Assembly: GCA_900457075.1 (NCBI GenBank)
Contig: UGYN01000002.1
Span: 1 to 64,000, forward strand
Length of the DNA: 64,000 bases
Direction: 5' to 3'
Origin: Serratia quinivorans
Lineage (GTDB): Bacteria; Pseudomonadota; Gammaproteobacteria; Enterobacterales; Enterobacteriaceae
The notes under the pieces are model-generated. The model searched no databases. It was not told where the DNA came from and saw only the letters and a program-made list of their open reading frames with translations. This document shows, in pieces, positions 44,961-53,392 of the stretch; positions within the stretch are counted from its first letter, which is position 1, and each line of letters starts with the position of its first letter. A program made the position numbers and the translations under genes.

Positions 44961-45225
44961 TGAAATAGCCCTTCTGTCTTATTTCTTCCAGAATGAACCG
45001 CTGCCGGAAATGGAGCGGGCTTTTGTAGTTGCCGCAATCCAGTTCCCGACAGAGTTCGCTGAACCCCTCGCAGGAGGCCCAGGTCAGGAGGGAATGTACG
45101 ACAGTTCCTGCGGGGCTGGCGGGGTCGGGATATCGGTATCCGTTTTCAACGTCGGTAAAGAATCGCGAAACGCCGTAGCGCTCAATGAGACAAGTTGCCC
45201 ACTGTACATATCGAGCGCTTTCCCC
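44950..45225 (-). other. Open -1 frame at the end of the tail chaperone gene
   Basis: In the -1 frame relative to the chaperone gene, the sequence is open past the zero-frame stop at 45084 to a TAA at 44950-44952, inside the tape-measure start. It has no start codon of its own and reads RYVQWATCLIERYGVSRFF and later LTWASCEGFSELCREL, which look like real protein. A GGGGAAA heptamer lies at 45219-45225. This is the place where lambda-type phages make a G-T frameshift product. The exact slip site is uncertain. Confidence 0.45.
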
Positions 45226-45665
45226 ACAGTCCCCGCTATCAAGTTGGCTTTCTGAATGGCAGAGGCGACCATAAAAAACACCACTTCGCCCTCAACTTCA
45301 CAGTATTCGTCCGGGGAAATAACCGCCTGCTTGAAAGCCGTTTCAAGCGGCACAGGACGCCACACGCCGCCATCATTGAAAATTACTGTCGTCAGTCGTT
45401 GAATGTCGTCAACGAGGGTCGGTGCACCCGCCGGGACGGCCCCAGTATCCTGCCGTGCCTTGAGAATATTACGCAGCATCATCGCGGCCACACGCGGCGC
45501 GCCCGTCGCACCCACCGACGTGAAGAAGTTATGGAACATATTCCCCAGCATCACGCAGTTTTCCTGCACCACTTCATACGGGAATGGCACAACATGCAGG
45601 TAGACCAGCGATCCGTCGTCACGTGTGATCGTGCTGACAAAATTCAGCTTTTTATTTATTTTCAT
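45084..45665 (-). CDS. Tail assembly chaperone (gpG-like)
   Basis: 193 residues from ATG 45665; a GTG 15 bases upstream is an alternative. Helical protein (VVQENCVMLGNMFHNFFTSV, APRVAAMMLRNILKARQDTG, VVFFMVASAIQKANLIAGTV) between tube and tape measure, the standard chaperone position. It would coat the tape measure before tube polymerisation. The open -1 frame at its 3' end may encode the gpT-like extension. The ribosome site is weak and translation may be coupled to the tube gene, whose stop is 5 bases upstream. Confidence 0.7.
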   Translation of the reverse strand: MKINKKLNFVSTITRDDGSLVYLHVVPFPYEVVQENCVMLGNMFHNFFTSVGATGAPRVAAMMLRNILKARQDTGAVPAGAPTLVDDIQRLTTVIFNDGGVWRPVPLETAFKQAVISPDEYCEVEGEVVFFMVASAIQKANLIAGTVGKALDMYSGQLVSLSATAFRDSLPTLKTDTDIPTPPAPQELSYIPS

Positions 45666-45670
45666 ACCTA

Positions 45671-46108
45671 TCAATCCCACATTTTGTCGTTGGTGGTCAG
45701 GTAGCCGGAAATTGTCGCAACAAAGCCGGCATCCGTACCGTTGAGGGTGATTTCGTTAAAATTCACCAGGTAGCAGTTCAAGATGGTGTAGTTGCCGAAA
45801 GTGGTCGCATCCGGTGTAACTACCACCTCCCCCAATGCGGTATCGGAGGCAAATTGCCGCTGATAACTGGCAGCCAGCCCCTGAGTTTTCAGCAGGTGCA
45901 CCGTCAACGTCACTTGTTGATAGGGTGCCTGGCTGCCGACAGTACCCGTCATCGTGGGGATAATGTCAGTCGCGGGGGAGTCTGGGCGTATGCTGATCCC
46001 CTCCTTGCCCAGAAATGATGCCGTAACGTTTAGCGCCGGGTTGTCGGTAATACTGACCGCGCCCCGGACGCGGTTAAGGAATCCCTGCGGAACTAATGGA
46101 TTTGACAT
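45671..46108 (-). CDS. Tail tube protein (DUF3277-like)
   Basis: 145 residues: QGFLNRVRGAVSITDNPALN, a middle beta stretch (YQQVTLTVHLLKTQGLAASY) and C-terminal CYLVNFNEITLNGTDAGFVA. This beta-rich protein of about 16 kDa directly follows the sheath gene and fits the DUF3277-type tube that stacks as hexameric rings. Starts 3 bases after the sheath stop. Confidence 0.8.
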   Translation of the reverse strand: MSNPLVPQGFLNRVRGAVSITDNPALNVTASFLGKEGISIRPDSPATDIIPTMTGTVGSQAPYQQVTLTVHLLKTQGLAASYQRQFASDTALGEVVVTPDATTFGNYTILNCYLVNFNEITLNGTDAGFVATISGYLTTNDKMWD

Positions 46109-46111
46109 TTA

Positions 46112-47506
46112 TTACGCCCCCACAAAATTGGTTACGTTGAGGTTGAATGTAATGGACTCAAAGCCGCGTTTCGGTGTGACAACCGCACTCAGGCCGCTAT
46201 ATTTCCCGTCAGCGTAATCGGACGGATTCAGGCTGGTGTAGTTGGTGAACGGCACGGCGTTGATCACCGCGCTGCCGGCATAGGTCCCTTTTTCGTACTG
46301 TTCGTTGAAGGCATCCTGGCTAAGTTGCGTATCTATCACCTGACCGAGGATTAGCCCGTAACTGATACCGGAACGGAGAGTATTCAGTGCCCGGCGTTGC
46401 AAGCGGCCGATACCTTGCGGCTCGTAATAGAGCGGGTTAACGGTAGTGTTAGAGCCGTTGATAACCTCATTCGCCAGATCCATCTCCAGATTGATGGCGC
46501 ACCAGGCTACTGCATACCAGTAGTTGAACGGCATACCGTCCAGCATATGCCCGGCGACCAGCATTTTGTTGCTTAGCCCCCCTTCAGCCGCCGTGCCGAT
46601 GTAGCTGATATTGTCACCTTTCAAAGTTTTCAGCAGCTTGCCATTCCCCGCAGTCGGATACTCTGTGACGCCATACATGAAGCGGTACGCCATCGGCGGC
46701 ACCATGTTCGACGAACTTGGATCGTTGGCTAGCGACGACTGGAACGGAGCCGCCATGGAAAACTCGGTAGCGCCAATCCCGGGAGCCTCAACGCCGGCGA
46801 AAACATTCGGGTATTTCCCCGATACCCACGCTTCATAGGTGGCAATAGTGGTGGTGACAAAAAACTTTACCAGCGATCCCGGCGACGTGTAGTTATTCGC
46901 CAGCGTCTTGAATGTAGCCTCTTCGTCCCATTCGCGGGGAACCAGATAGGAGAAGAAATTTTGATAGGTGTTACCCAGCGAAATATCTTCGTCGATAAAA
47001 TTGCTTAATGCCTCAACTGCGGCCTTCACACTCAACTCCCCTAGCTCAAGCACATAAACCGCTCGGCTGGTTCCCTGCGCCCAGTAGGTAGTATTCATCT
47101 GCTGGATTTCACCGGCCGCCACAGAAAGCACAGTGCCCATCGTTGTTGCGGTACCCGGATCGGCGCTCAGTGCATAAGTAAACTCCTTGTCACCGGTCGC
47201 CGTGGCGGTATACGCGCCGTTGTACCCCTCAGGTGCCGTACCGGAAATCACCACAGGCACCTTATCCTCTTTGGCCCAGCCATGCGCTTCGGATAGCGTC
47301 ACCGTAACGGTATTTGTCGCCCAGGCGATTGCCGTGATCGTTTTCGCCGACGCGACAATCGTTTTTAGGTCATCTTTTGACGTCAGCAACTCATAACTGC
47401 CCGGCGCTAACGTCGTCCCCCCGACAGAGACCAACGCACCGGACTTCAGCAACTGGCTCGGTTTAGGTGGGTTGGTGACCGATACATTAATATTCACTAT
47501 GGCCAT
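46112..47506 (-). CDS. Tail sheath protein (DUF3383-like) with an inserted beta-module
   Basis: 464 residues. N-terminal SVTNPPKPSQLLKSGALVSV and C-terminal segments (LPF-type NYWYAVAWCAINLEMDLANE, YEPQGIGRLQRRALNTLRSG, FNEQYEKGTYAGSAVINAVP) match DUF3383 sheath proteins. Between about residues 55 and 130 lies an extra beta domain containing VPVVISGTAPEGYNGAYTA and FTYALSADPGTATTMGTV, which is also found in the head decoration protein of this phage. Contraction of sheath rings drives the tube through the envelope; the inserted module would face outwards. Confidence 0.85.
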   Translation of the reverse strand: MAIVNINVSVTNPPKPSQLLKSGALVSVGGTTLAPGSYELLTSKDDLKTIVASAKTITAIAWATNTVTVTLSEAHGWAKEDKVPVVISGTAPEGYNGAYTATATGDKEFTYALSADPGTATTMGTVLSVAAGEIQQMNTTYWAQGTSRAVYVLELGELSVKAAVEALSNFIDEDISLGNTYQNFFSYLVPREWDEEATFKTLANNYTSPGSLVKFFVTTTIATYEAWVSGKYPNVFAGVEAPGIGATEFSMAAPFQSSLANDPSSSNMVPPMAYRFMYGVTEYPTAGNGKLLKTLKGDNISYIGTAAEGGLSNKMLVAGHMLDGMPFNYWYAVAWCAINLEMDLANEVINGSNTTVNPLYYEPQGIGRLQRRALNTLRSGISYGLILGQVIDTQLSQDAFNEQYEKGTYAGSAVINAVPFTNYTSLNPSDYADGKYSGLSAVVTPKRGFESITFNLNVTNFVGA

Positions 47507-47510
47507 TTAA

Positions 47511-48449
47511 CTATTTCTCCACATAAATGGACGGGACGGCGGACGTGATCAACTGGCGGGCGACATTCCTCATCCGCTGCTGATAATAATTGACTCGAAA
47601 TTTGATTTTCTTCCGCATGGCGATGATGTTGAGCTCGTTTTGGGTCACGCGCTCGTCCTGCACCACGGGTATATTCATCACGCCCATTTCAGCATCATCG
47701 CTGAGCGTGTATTGCTGAACGTAGCGGAGAAAATCCTCTACGGACGCATTGCGTAGGCCGGTGACCGAGATCGTCACATCCTCAGAAACCAACTGGTACT
47801 GGTTAGACTTTTCATCCAGATAAAACGCGCCGGCGACCGGAACCGGATCGCTGCATTTCACCGTGGCATACGGCGGGACCAGGTTCTGCACTGACAGCAT
47901 TGCCGGAAACATCGGCATGTACTGGTTCAATGACAGCCAGATCGGCAGCGAACTGGAGACCACCACATCCGCCAGATCGATATCGTCCGGCGAATTGATG
48001 ATCTGCGACATCATGTGCGGGTAAATAGCGTGCCCGGTATAATGGTAAATATTGGCGGGTTCGTTTAGTCCGGAACGGCGGGAAAAAGCAAACTGAATGC
48101 CATAAAACGCACCGATGTAGAGCACCTCAGCGCCAATATCATTGAAGGGATCAATATCGGCCTGCGCGGTAAACGTCACCACGTTTTTATCGTAGAGCTG
48201 CTCCTCATCCTGAATACTCTCCGTCGTCAGATGCAGGTAACCTTTTACGTCCTTGGTATCCGGCTCACCGCCCGGATTATCGGCAATAATCGACGCTTTC
48301 ACCCAAAACACAAAACCGTCCAGCGGTAGTACCTTGCGGACGTATTTCGTGAACGTCACCGAAGCCGAATGGCTGATATCCTCCAGCCCCTGCACCAGAG
48401 ACGCGTTAAGCTCTGTTTTAGCCTGTGATAGTTCATTGAGGGAAGGCAT
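47511..48449 (-). CDS. Head-tail connector/tail completion protein, function uncertain
   Basis: 312 residues; beta-rich with TFTKYVRKVLPLDGFVFWVK, AIYPHMMSQIINSPDDIDLA and MFPAMLSVQNLVPPYATVKC. Lies between the terminator-like gene and the sheath, a slot often used for tail terminator or sheath-initiating proteins. No diagnostic motif recognised. Overlaps the upstream gene by 17 bases and is followed 4 bases later by the sheath gene. Confidence 0.6.
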   Translation of the reverse strand: MPSLNELSQAKTELNASLVQGLEDISHSASVTFTKYVRKVLPLDGFVFWVKASIIADNPGGEPDTKDVKGYLHLTTESIQDEEQLYDKNVVTFTAQADIDPFNDIGAEVLYIGAFYGIQFAFSRRSGLNEPANIYHYTGHAIYPHMMSQIINSPDDIDLADVVVSSSLPIWLSLNQYMPMFPAMLSVQNLVPPYATVKCSDPVPVAGAFYLDEKSNQYQLVSEDVTISVTGLRNASVEDFLRYVQQYTLSDDAEMGVMNIPVVQDERVTQNELNIIAMRKKIKFRVNYYQQRMRNVARQLITSAVPSIYVEK

Positions 48450-48864
48450 TCAGCACCCCACTTATCCAGGCGCGCATCGAAGCCTGGAACATACCCGTAT
48501 CGATAAATGAAGGCCGTGCATCCCCCCTTTTCCCTTTAAAGCGCTTACTAATGCCGTCAAGCGCTCGCTTCGTGGGAACGCCCTCTGAGCCGTTCATTTC
48601 GGCATTTTCCAGAAACGCCACGAAGAGGTGATGCACCTGTGACATGGATTCTGCAAAAGGATCTGAAGGCAACGGCGCGCCCGCCAGCAGATTTTCCAGC
48701 CCGGCCGCCAGGTCATCACTCATCATCCGCGCAATGTCCTCGCCATAGCGATCAAAGAACGTCTGCATGATGTGATATTTCCCTTCGAGAATATCGGCCA
48801 CATCGCCGGTCGTCGTGGCCTCGTTCTCATAGGGAAGATCAAGTACGCCAAGGTGGAGTTTCAT
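48433..48864 (-). CDS. Head-completion/tail-terminator type protein
   Basis: 143 residues from ATG 48864 (GGGGGCTG upstream; overlaps the previous stop by 4 bases), MKLHLGVLDLPYENEATTTG. Helical with HHLFVAFLENAEM and a basic stretch KRALDGISKRFKGKRG. Size and position fit an HK97 gp10-like or neck protein, but the sequence pattern is not decisive. Confidence 0.55.
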   Translation of the reverse strand: MKLHLGVLDLPYENEATTTGDVADILEGKYHIMQTFFDRYGEDIARMMSDDLAAGLENLLAGAPLPSDPFAESMSQVHHLFVAFLENAEMNGSEGVPTKRALDGISKRFKGKRGDARPSFIDTGMFQASMRAWISGVLNAFPQ

Positions 48865-49286
48865 GACAGCCCCCACAAATCCCCGTACTGTTGCGCAATG
48901 GCCAGATACCACCGACCATATGGATCCTTGAGCTGTTGTAGGTCAGCCAAGGACAGATTTTTCAGCGCGTCGCTCACTTCACGGTTTTGGCTGGTAGAGT
49001 CGTCCGCTGATGCACTGATCACACCGGCGGTGAAATTATTGGTTCCCAGCGTTTTTCTGAGTTCGCCGAAAACAGCCTCAGGACCAAAGTTGATGAGAAA
49101 GGATGCCGCGAGGTTATAAACCGCCTGCGAATACAGAACCGGGCTGATACAAGCGATCTGCCTGTTCACCCAGTCCAACGACATTGTCCAGGCTAAGTGA
49201 ATGCTCGGATCATCATCGGGTAACGCGTCGGCACCAACTCCCATAGAGTTACGGATAAACAGGATATATCCGGCCAGTTCAGGCAT
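48861..49286 (-). CDS. DUF4054-like head-completion protein
   Basis: 141 residues, all-helical: LAGYILFIRNSMGVGADALP, SLDWVNRQIACISPVLYSQA, VYNLAASFLINFGPEAVF, and LSLADLQQLKDPYGRWYLAI. It resembles DUF4054/gp6-type adaptor proteins that plug the portal after packaging. Starts 11 bases after the preceding gene. Confidence 0.65.
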   Translation of the reverse strand: MPELAGYILFIRNSMGVGADALPDDDPSIHLAWTMSLDWVNRQIACISPVLYSQAVYNLAASFLINFGPEAVFGELRKTLGTNNFTAGVISASADDSTSQNREVSDALKNLSLADLQQLKDPYGRWYLAIAQQYGDLWGLS

Positions 49287-49297
49287 GACACCCCCGC

Positions 49298-49789
49298 TTA
49301 TTTCTTCTTTGGTTTGACCGAACTAACAGCCAGCGTTTCATCAACGAATTGGGTTTCGTCCTTGTCCTCGTTGGCGTTCATTCGTTGTTCTGCGCTCACT
49401 TCCAACTCACCGCGATAACCGCTTTCCTGATCGTTCAGCGCGTTATTGGTGGCGATAACTGAAGCCTGACGGCGTTCATGCGCAGCGCGGTTCAGATGGT
49501 TATCGTTATCACGCATCGCTTTTTCGATAATGCGGGATTGCACCGGCTTATCGACGCTATAGCACAGGCCGATATAAATACGGTTCTGATCGATTTTCGT
49601 GGCATCAATCAGGCCGTAAACTTCATGCTGCTGGATCACCAGATCGATTTCCGCCCGGGTGCCATCCAACACGACGGATTGCGCGCCGGCATTTATAGGG
49701 TGGTAAATCAGTCGGCCCGTTTCAGGCTGGCGATAGGCAAAATCGTGGCGTTGCTTGGTGGTATTGGCGATATAAAGTTTCATATTCAC
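49298..49789 (-). CDS. Phage protein of unknown function, next to capsid
   Basis: 163 residues: MNMKLYIANTTKQRHDFAYR, a beta-sheet domain up to about residue 85 (IYIGLCYSVDKPVQSRII), then an acidic low-complexity tail (NANEDKDETQFVDETLAVSS) ending KPKKK. Similar-sized genes sit behind the capsid in related phages. A head-completion or decoration role is possible, but no family is certain. Confidence 0.55.
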   Translation of the reverse strand: MNMKLYIANTTKQRHDFAYRQPETGRLIYHPINAGAQSVVLDGTRAEIDLVIQQHEVYGLIDATKIDQNRIYIGLCYSVDKPVQSRIIEKAMRDNDNHLNRAAHERRQASVIATNNALNDQESGYRGELEVSAEQRMNANEDKDETQFVDETLAVSSVKPKKK

Positions 49790-49848
49790 TCCCGGATAAA
49801 AAAATCCCCACGCACCAAAAGGCGCGCAGGGGATCTGACACTGCGGTA

Positions 49849-50880
49849 TTAATCGCTGTATTTCATTGAAATGACGGTCAACGCCTCAGGACGCAGCACC
49901 CAGCCGGAGGTAGAGCGCATTTCCGACAGCACGTCGATAGCGCCACCGGCGATCGGGGTTGGAATTTCACGCGGCGCGGCCATATCGCACAGCATCAACG
50001 ACGTGGCCTCCAGTGACGGGCTCAGTTTTGCGAATTCATTGGTATTGATTGTCGCATTCACCTCCGGTCGCTCAACTTCCGGCATCGCGATGATGATCGC
50101 GTCGGTACCATTAGAGCCAGCCCCGATCAGCGTATCATCGTACACCCAGTCGATACCGCAATCAGCTTCATCAGCCACGTTCGCAACCGTGCCCTTCACT
50201 GTAGAAGTACCACCACCCGGGCGCTGATAACTGGTCAGTTGGACAATCTGTTGCATCTCCATCGTTCCTAGGGTCCGCTGTGGCCCCAGAATAACCATGC
50301 GTGACGGGCGCCCCATTTGCATGGTACGCGTGCGGATAGCCTGGAACTGTGCCAGTAGGAATACAGCCATCTGACCGTGGTCGTAGGTCAAGACTGTGGT
50401 GTTACCGTTGCTGTCGGCCGGCAAGCTGATCGTGGTCGCGCCGTTGGTGTTCAGCACGCCCTCGCCGCCTGCAGGGTTCATGCCGTACAGCAAAGCACCG
50501 CGCAGCTGCTGGAAAATCGCCTGACGGGTGCCGAGGCGTTGCGCTTGCGGCAGAGCAATTCCCCAGTTGCCGGCAGCGGCCATATCGTGATGATCGTAAA
50601 TAGCGCGGGCACGGAACATGTACGTCGGGGTGCTAATCATCCGCGCATCCAACGCAACTGAGGGCAACTGGTTGGCGTTCCCAGACTGGCTACTGGTTAC
50701 TTGGGTACGAATATCCAGACGCTTCATGTAGACGTACTGATCGCCTTCCGACAAACGAACCAGCGGGTTACCGCTGGCCATGACCGAAAAGGCACCGGAT
50801 GCCTGCTGATAGGACAGGATCATTTCCGGCATGATGTAGGACGGGTTTACAATTTGGTAGGACGGTGTAATAGCTGGCAT
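49849..50880 (-). CDS. Major capsid protein (DUF2184-like)
   Basis: 343 residues starting MPAITPSYQIVNPSYIMPEM. The segments YMFRARAIYDHHDMAAAGNW, RQAIFQQLRGALLYGMNPAG, MGRPSRMVILGPQRTLGTME and a C-terminal CDMAAPREIPTPIAGGAIDV match DUF2184 major capsid proteins of the HK97 fold. About 37 kDa, expected to be the most abundant virion protein. It is followed by a 60-base gap before the next gene and preceded by the decoration gene. Confidence 0.85.
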   Translation of the reverse strand: MPAITPSYQIVNPSYIMPEMILSYQQASGAFSVMASGNPLVRLSEGDQYVYMKRLDIRTQVTSSQSGNANQLPSVALDARMISTPTYMFRARAIYDHHDMAAAGNWGIALPQAQRLGTRQAIFQQLRGALLYGMNPAGGEGVLNTNGATTISLPADSNGNTTVLTYDHGQMAVFLLAQFQAIRTRTMQMGRPSRMVILGPQRTLGTMEMQQIVQLTSYQRPGGGTSTVKGTVANVADEADCGIDWVYDDTLIGAGSNGTDAIIIAMPEVERPEVNATINTNEFAKLSPSLEATSLMLCDMAAPREIPTPIAGGAIDVLSEMRSTSGWVLRPEALTVISMKYSD

Positions 50881-50897
50881 CTCTTAGCCTCTCCAGA

Positions 50898-51776
50898 TTA
50901 CAGCAGAATGACCGCAGCGTTTCCGCTGTCGTTCCAGGTAGCAAAGCCCGTCGCCGGATCGTAAGACACGGTCTTGCTGTTACCCATCTGCATTTCAATG
51001 ATTTTTACCGGTAGTGCGACAGCGAATTTATCTGCTGCGCCGACAGTTCCCTGTTTGGTTGCGTTGTCAGATGGCTCCGATACCGGGATGAAGGTGAAGG
51101 TTGTTGAATTTGGCACGCTGAGCACCTGAACCGTGCCGTTATAGGCTGCTGGCTCAGCCCCGGTAATAGTGACGTAAGCCCCCACAGCCAGGTTGTGCGC
51201 ACTGGCCGTCGTCGCCGTGGCAAACCCGGCAGCATCACCCAAAGGCGCTGTCCAACTGATCTCCGAGGTTTCAACCTCAGCAGCGGCGGTGCTGAATACA
51301 TCCAGGCTGTCGGTCGCGAAATTCCACACCAGCGGCTGATTCACCGACATGCCTGCAGCGTTACTCCCGAGAACAATAAGGGCATCAGACGCTTTCACCG
51401 GAACGCGCATACCGGAGCCAAAGCGATAGAACGACACGCTCATGTTGCTCAAGTACAACGGCACCGGCGATTGCGGCGTGGTTAAACCGTTATGGGCCTG
51501 GTTGAACACCGAGATCCCCACCAGATCGGCAATGGTGGTGGCGCGCTTAATGGTCGTGCCGCAAGGCGCAGAAGATACGCCCGGAACCAACTCATTGACG
51601 GCTACACCACCCCACAGTGGGAGGGTTTCACCATTTGCTAACGTGCCTGAGGCCAACGCATAACGCGCCGCCGGGTCATCCAGCGCCACACCCTGAATCA
51701 GACCATCGGATTTCGTATAAAACGTTCCGCGGGCGTTGGTGGTCTGCATGGGATTAACTGTCAAAACGCTCGACAT
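50898..51776 (-). CDS. Head decoration-type protein with the YNG beta-module
   Basis: 292 residues. N-terminal DUF2190/DUF2163-like structural part (MSSVLTVNPMQTTNARGTFY, VSFYRFGSGMRVPVKASDAL). Residues about 165-250 form a beta-module, with NLAVGAYVTITGAEPAAYNG and TFTFIPVSEPSDNATKQGTV, the same module as in the sheath. The last 40 residues (IEMQMGNSKTVSYDPATGFA) are a separate strand pair. It lies between scaffold and capsid, the standard decoration slot. The name is inferred from position. Confidence 0.65.
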   Translation of the reverse strand: MSSVLTVNPMQTTNARGTFYTKSDGLIQGVALDDPAARYALASGTLANGETLPLWGGVAVNELVPGVSSAPCGTTIKRATTIADLVGISVFNQAHNGLTTPQSPVPLYLSNMSVSFYRFGSGMRVPVKASDALIVLGSNAAGMSVNQPLVWNFATDSLDVFSTAAAEVETSEISWTAPLGDAAGFATATTASAHNLAVGAYVTITGAEPAAYNGTVQVLSVPNSTTFTFIPVSEPSDNATKQGTVGAADKFAVALPVKIIEMQMGNSKTVSYDPATGFATWNDSGNAAVILL

Positions 51777-51796
51777 GTTTGATGTTCTCCGAGTGA

Positions 51797-53392
51797 TTAC
51801 TGGTTGATACCAGAAAGTTTGCGGCTAACCGCCTGGAAGGGTGCCCAGCAAGAAGATGGGTCGCCGATAAAATTACTGATACGGCGGCCAGTGGCATCAG
51901 TGCGCACGATTTCACGCAAGCCCGCGCCCGGCTCCAGGCAGGATGCGGCCGATGCTTGCGCGTCCGCGTAGATTTTTTTCTCGGCAAAAATGAGGAGTTG
52001 GCTGTCTGCAATGCTATGCAGATCCACTTCCTTAAAATCAGCAGAGTATTTTTGCAGTCGGGTCATGATGCGACGGCGGTACGGCATGGCGCGCTCGCCA
52101 GCCATCGGTTGTGGTGCACGCTCACCGAACGACGCAAACACGCTGTCAGCCTTGCACTGCGTATCGGCAATTTCGTTACGCTCTTCGTCGCTGATATCCT
52201 GAGGAACACGATTTTTCAGTTCCTCCATGTCGGCACGAATTTTCGCCATTTCAGCATCAGCCTTCGCCTTCTCATCCTCTTCGGCATCAGCTTTTTCTTT
52301 GGCGTCCTTCTCTTCAGAATCCTTTTTGGCTTTAGCTTCTTTGGCTTTAGCTTCTTCGGCTTCATTCTCTTCCGCGTCAGCTTGTCCCTTTTTTTCTTTC
52401 TCCTCGGCATCAGCTTTTTCTTTTGCCTCCTTATCTTCTGCATCAGCCTTAGCCATGCGAGCGTCCATACATTTATTGAAAAGCTCTACAAATTTATCTT
52501 CATCCATTTTCTGGACCTCGTTCAGTGTGTCGGATTTAACCCCTGTCGGATCCCCAAGCTTGTCCCAAACGCCCTGCTCACAAATAGCCAGGTGGTCCAG
52601 TAAAACCGGAACTCCTTCCAGCAGTAGCGGCTCGCCGTCGACATTAATCACAACGTCGTCGCCACCCGTCACCGTGGGGGATGTGCTCAATTGCCGCGTG
52701 GAAAGGCTGGCGGCGGCATCAGTGTCATAAATGCGGGCAATTCCCCACACCTCGTCACCCTGTATCCAGGCAAAGGCGATCGCCCCAATCGCTCTCGCGG
52801 CGAACTCCTCGCTGTTCAGTACGTTTTTTTCTGGGTGCCGCCAAATAACCGGCAGGCCAGCGCACCGGGCGAGAAACTCGTCAGTGAGATAATTTTCGGG
52901 GGATCGATAGGCGTATTGCCTGAACTTGGAGCGCCAGGTAACACCCGTTCCGGTGATACGCAGCGCCCACAGATACATATTTCTGAAAAACTGCGGGGAT
53001 GTGAGTTGGCCGCCGGAAATCAACCCGGCAACATCCATTTCGTTAAACGGTTCGGCCTCTAGCATCGCCACCATACCGGGGTGCAACGGTTCGGGAAGTT
53101 CATCGGGAGAAAACCAGCCAGATGCCTGATTCTCTTCATTCAAAACAGCCTCGAATTGTTCTCCCCCCTCGGCAATGTAGGTGACATAGCCATCAATCAG
53201 AGCGTGCGGCGTCAACGGCTCGGCATAGTCAACGCCGCACTCCTCCAGCACTTCACGCCTTGCAGCGGCCTCAGGTGTTTCCCCCTCTTCGAGTTTCCCA
53301 CCCGGTACCGCCCACGAACCGTCATCCCCACGCTTAACCAGAAACACCATTCCAGCAGATTTGAATAAAATCCCGGCAGCGTAGGTTTCCAC
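51797..53392 (-). CDS. NUDIX hydrolase fused to DUF2213-like prohead protease/scaffold
   Basis: 531 residues, GTG start at 53392. Residues 1-115 are a complete NUDIX domain: [20 protein letters not shown] plus ECGV fits the G-x5-E-x7-REU-x-EE-x-GU box in full, so it should hydrolyse a nucleoside diphosphate-X substrate. Residues 130-280 ([60 protein letters not shown]) match DUF2213 phage proteins, taken to be the prohead protease. Residues 285-400 are a very charged A/K/E/D-rich coil (scaffold core), and the C-terminus may bind the shell. Enzyme, protease and scaffold in one chain is unusual. Confidence 0.8.
   Translation of the reverse strand: METYAAGILFKSAGMVFLVKRGDDGSWAVPGGKLEEGETPEAAARREVLEECGVDYAEPLTPHALIDGYVTYIAEGGEQFEAVLNEENQASGWFSPDELPEPLHPGMVAMLEAEPFNEMDVAGLISGGQLTSPQFFRNMYLWALRITGTGVTWRSKFRQYAYRSPENYLTDEFLARCAGLPVIWRHPEKNVLNSEEFAARAIGAIAFAWIQGDEVWGIARIYDTDAAASLSTRQLSTSPTVTGGDDVVINVDGEPLLLEGVPVLLDHLAICEQGVWDKLGDPTGVKSDTLNEVQKMDEDKFVELFNKCMDARMAKADAEDKEAKEKADAEEKEKKGQADAEENEAEEAKAKEAKAKKDSEEKDAKEKADAEEDEKAKADAEMAKIRADMEELKNRVPQDISDEERNEIADTQCKADSVFASFGERAPQPMAGERAMPYRRRIMTRLQKYSADFKEVDLHSIADSQLLIFAEKKIYADAQASAASCLEPGAGLREIVRTDATGRRISNFIGDPSSCWAPFQAVSRKLSGINQ

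Noticed and set aside
45219..45225. GGGGAAA as a canonical -1 slippery heptamer
   Set aside because: In the chaperone frame the codons are GGG-AAA, so the A-site tRNA would mismatch after a -1 slip. Kept only as a candidate within the frameshift finding.
51956..52603. Plus-strand frame rich in F, S and L opposite the scaffold coil
   Set aside because: Pure low-complexity mirror of the K/A/D/E-rich segment.
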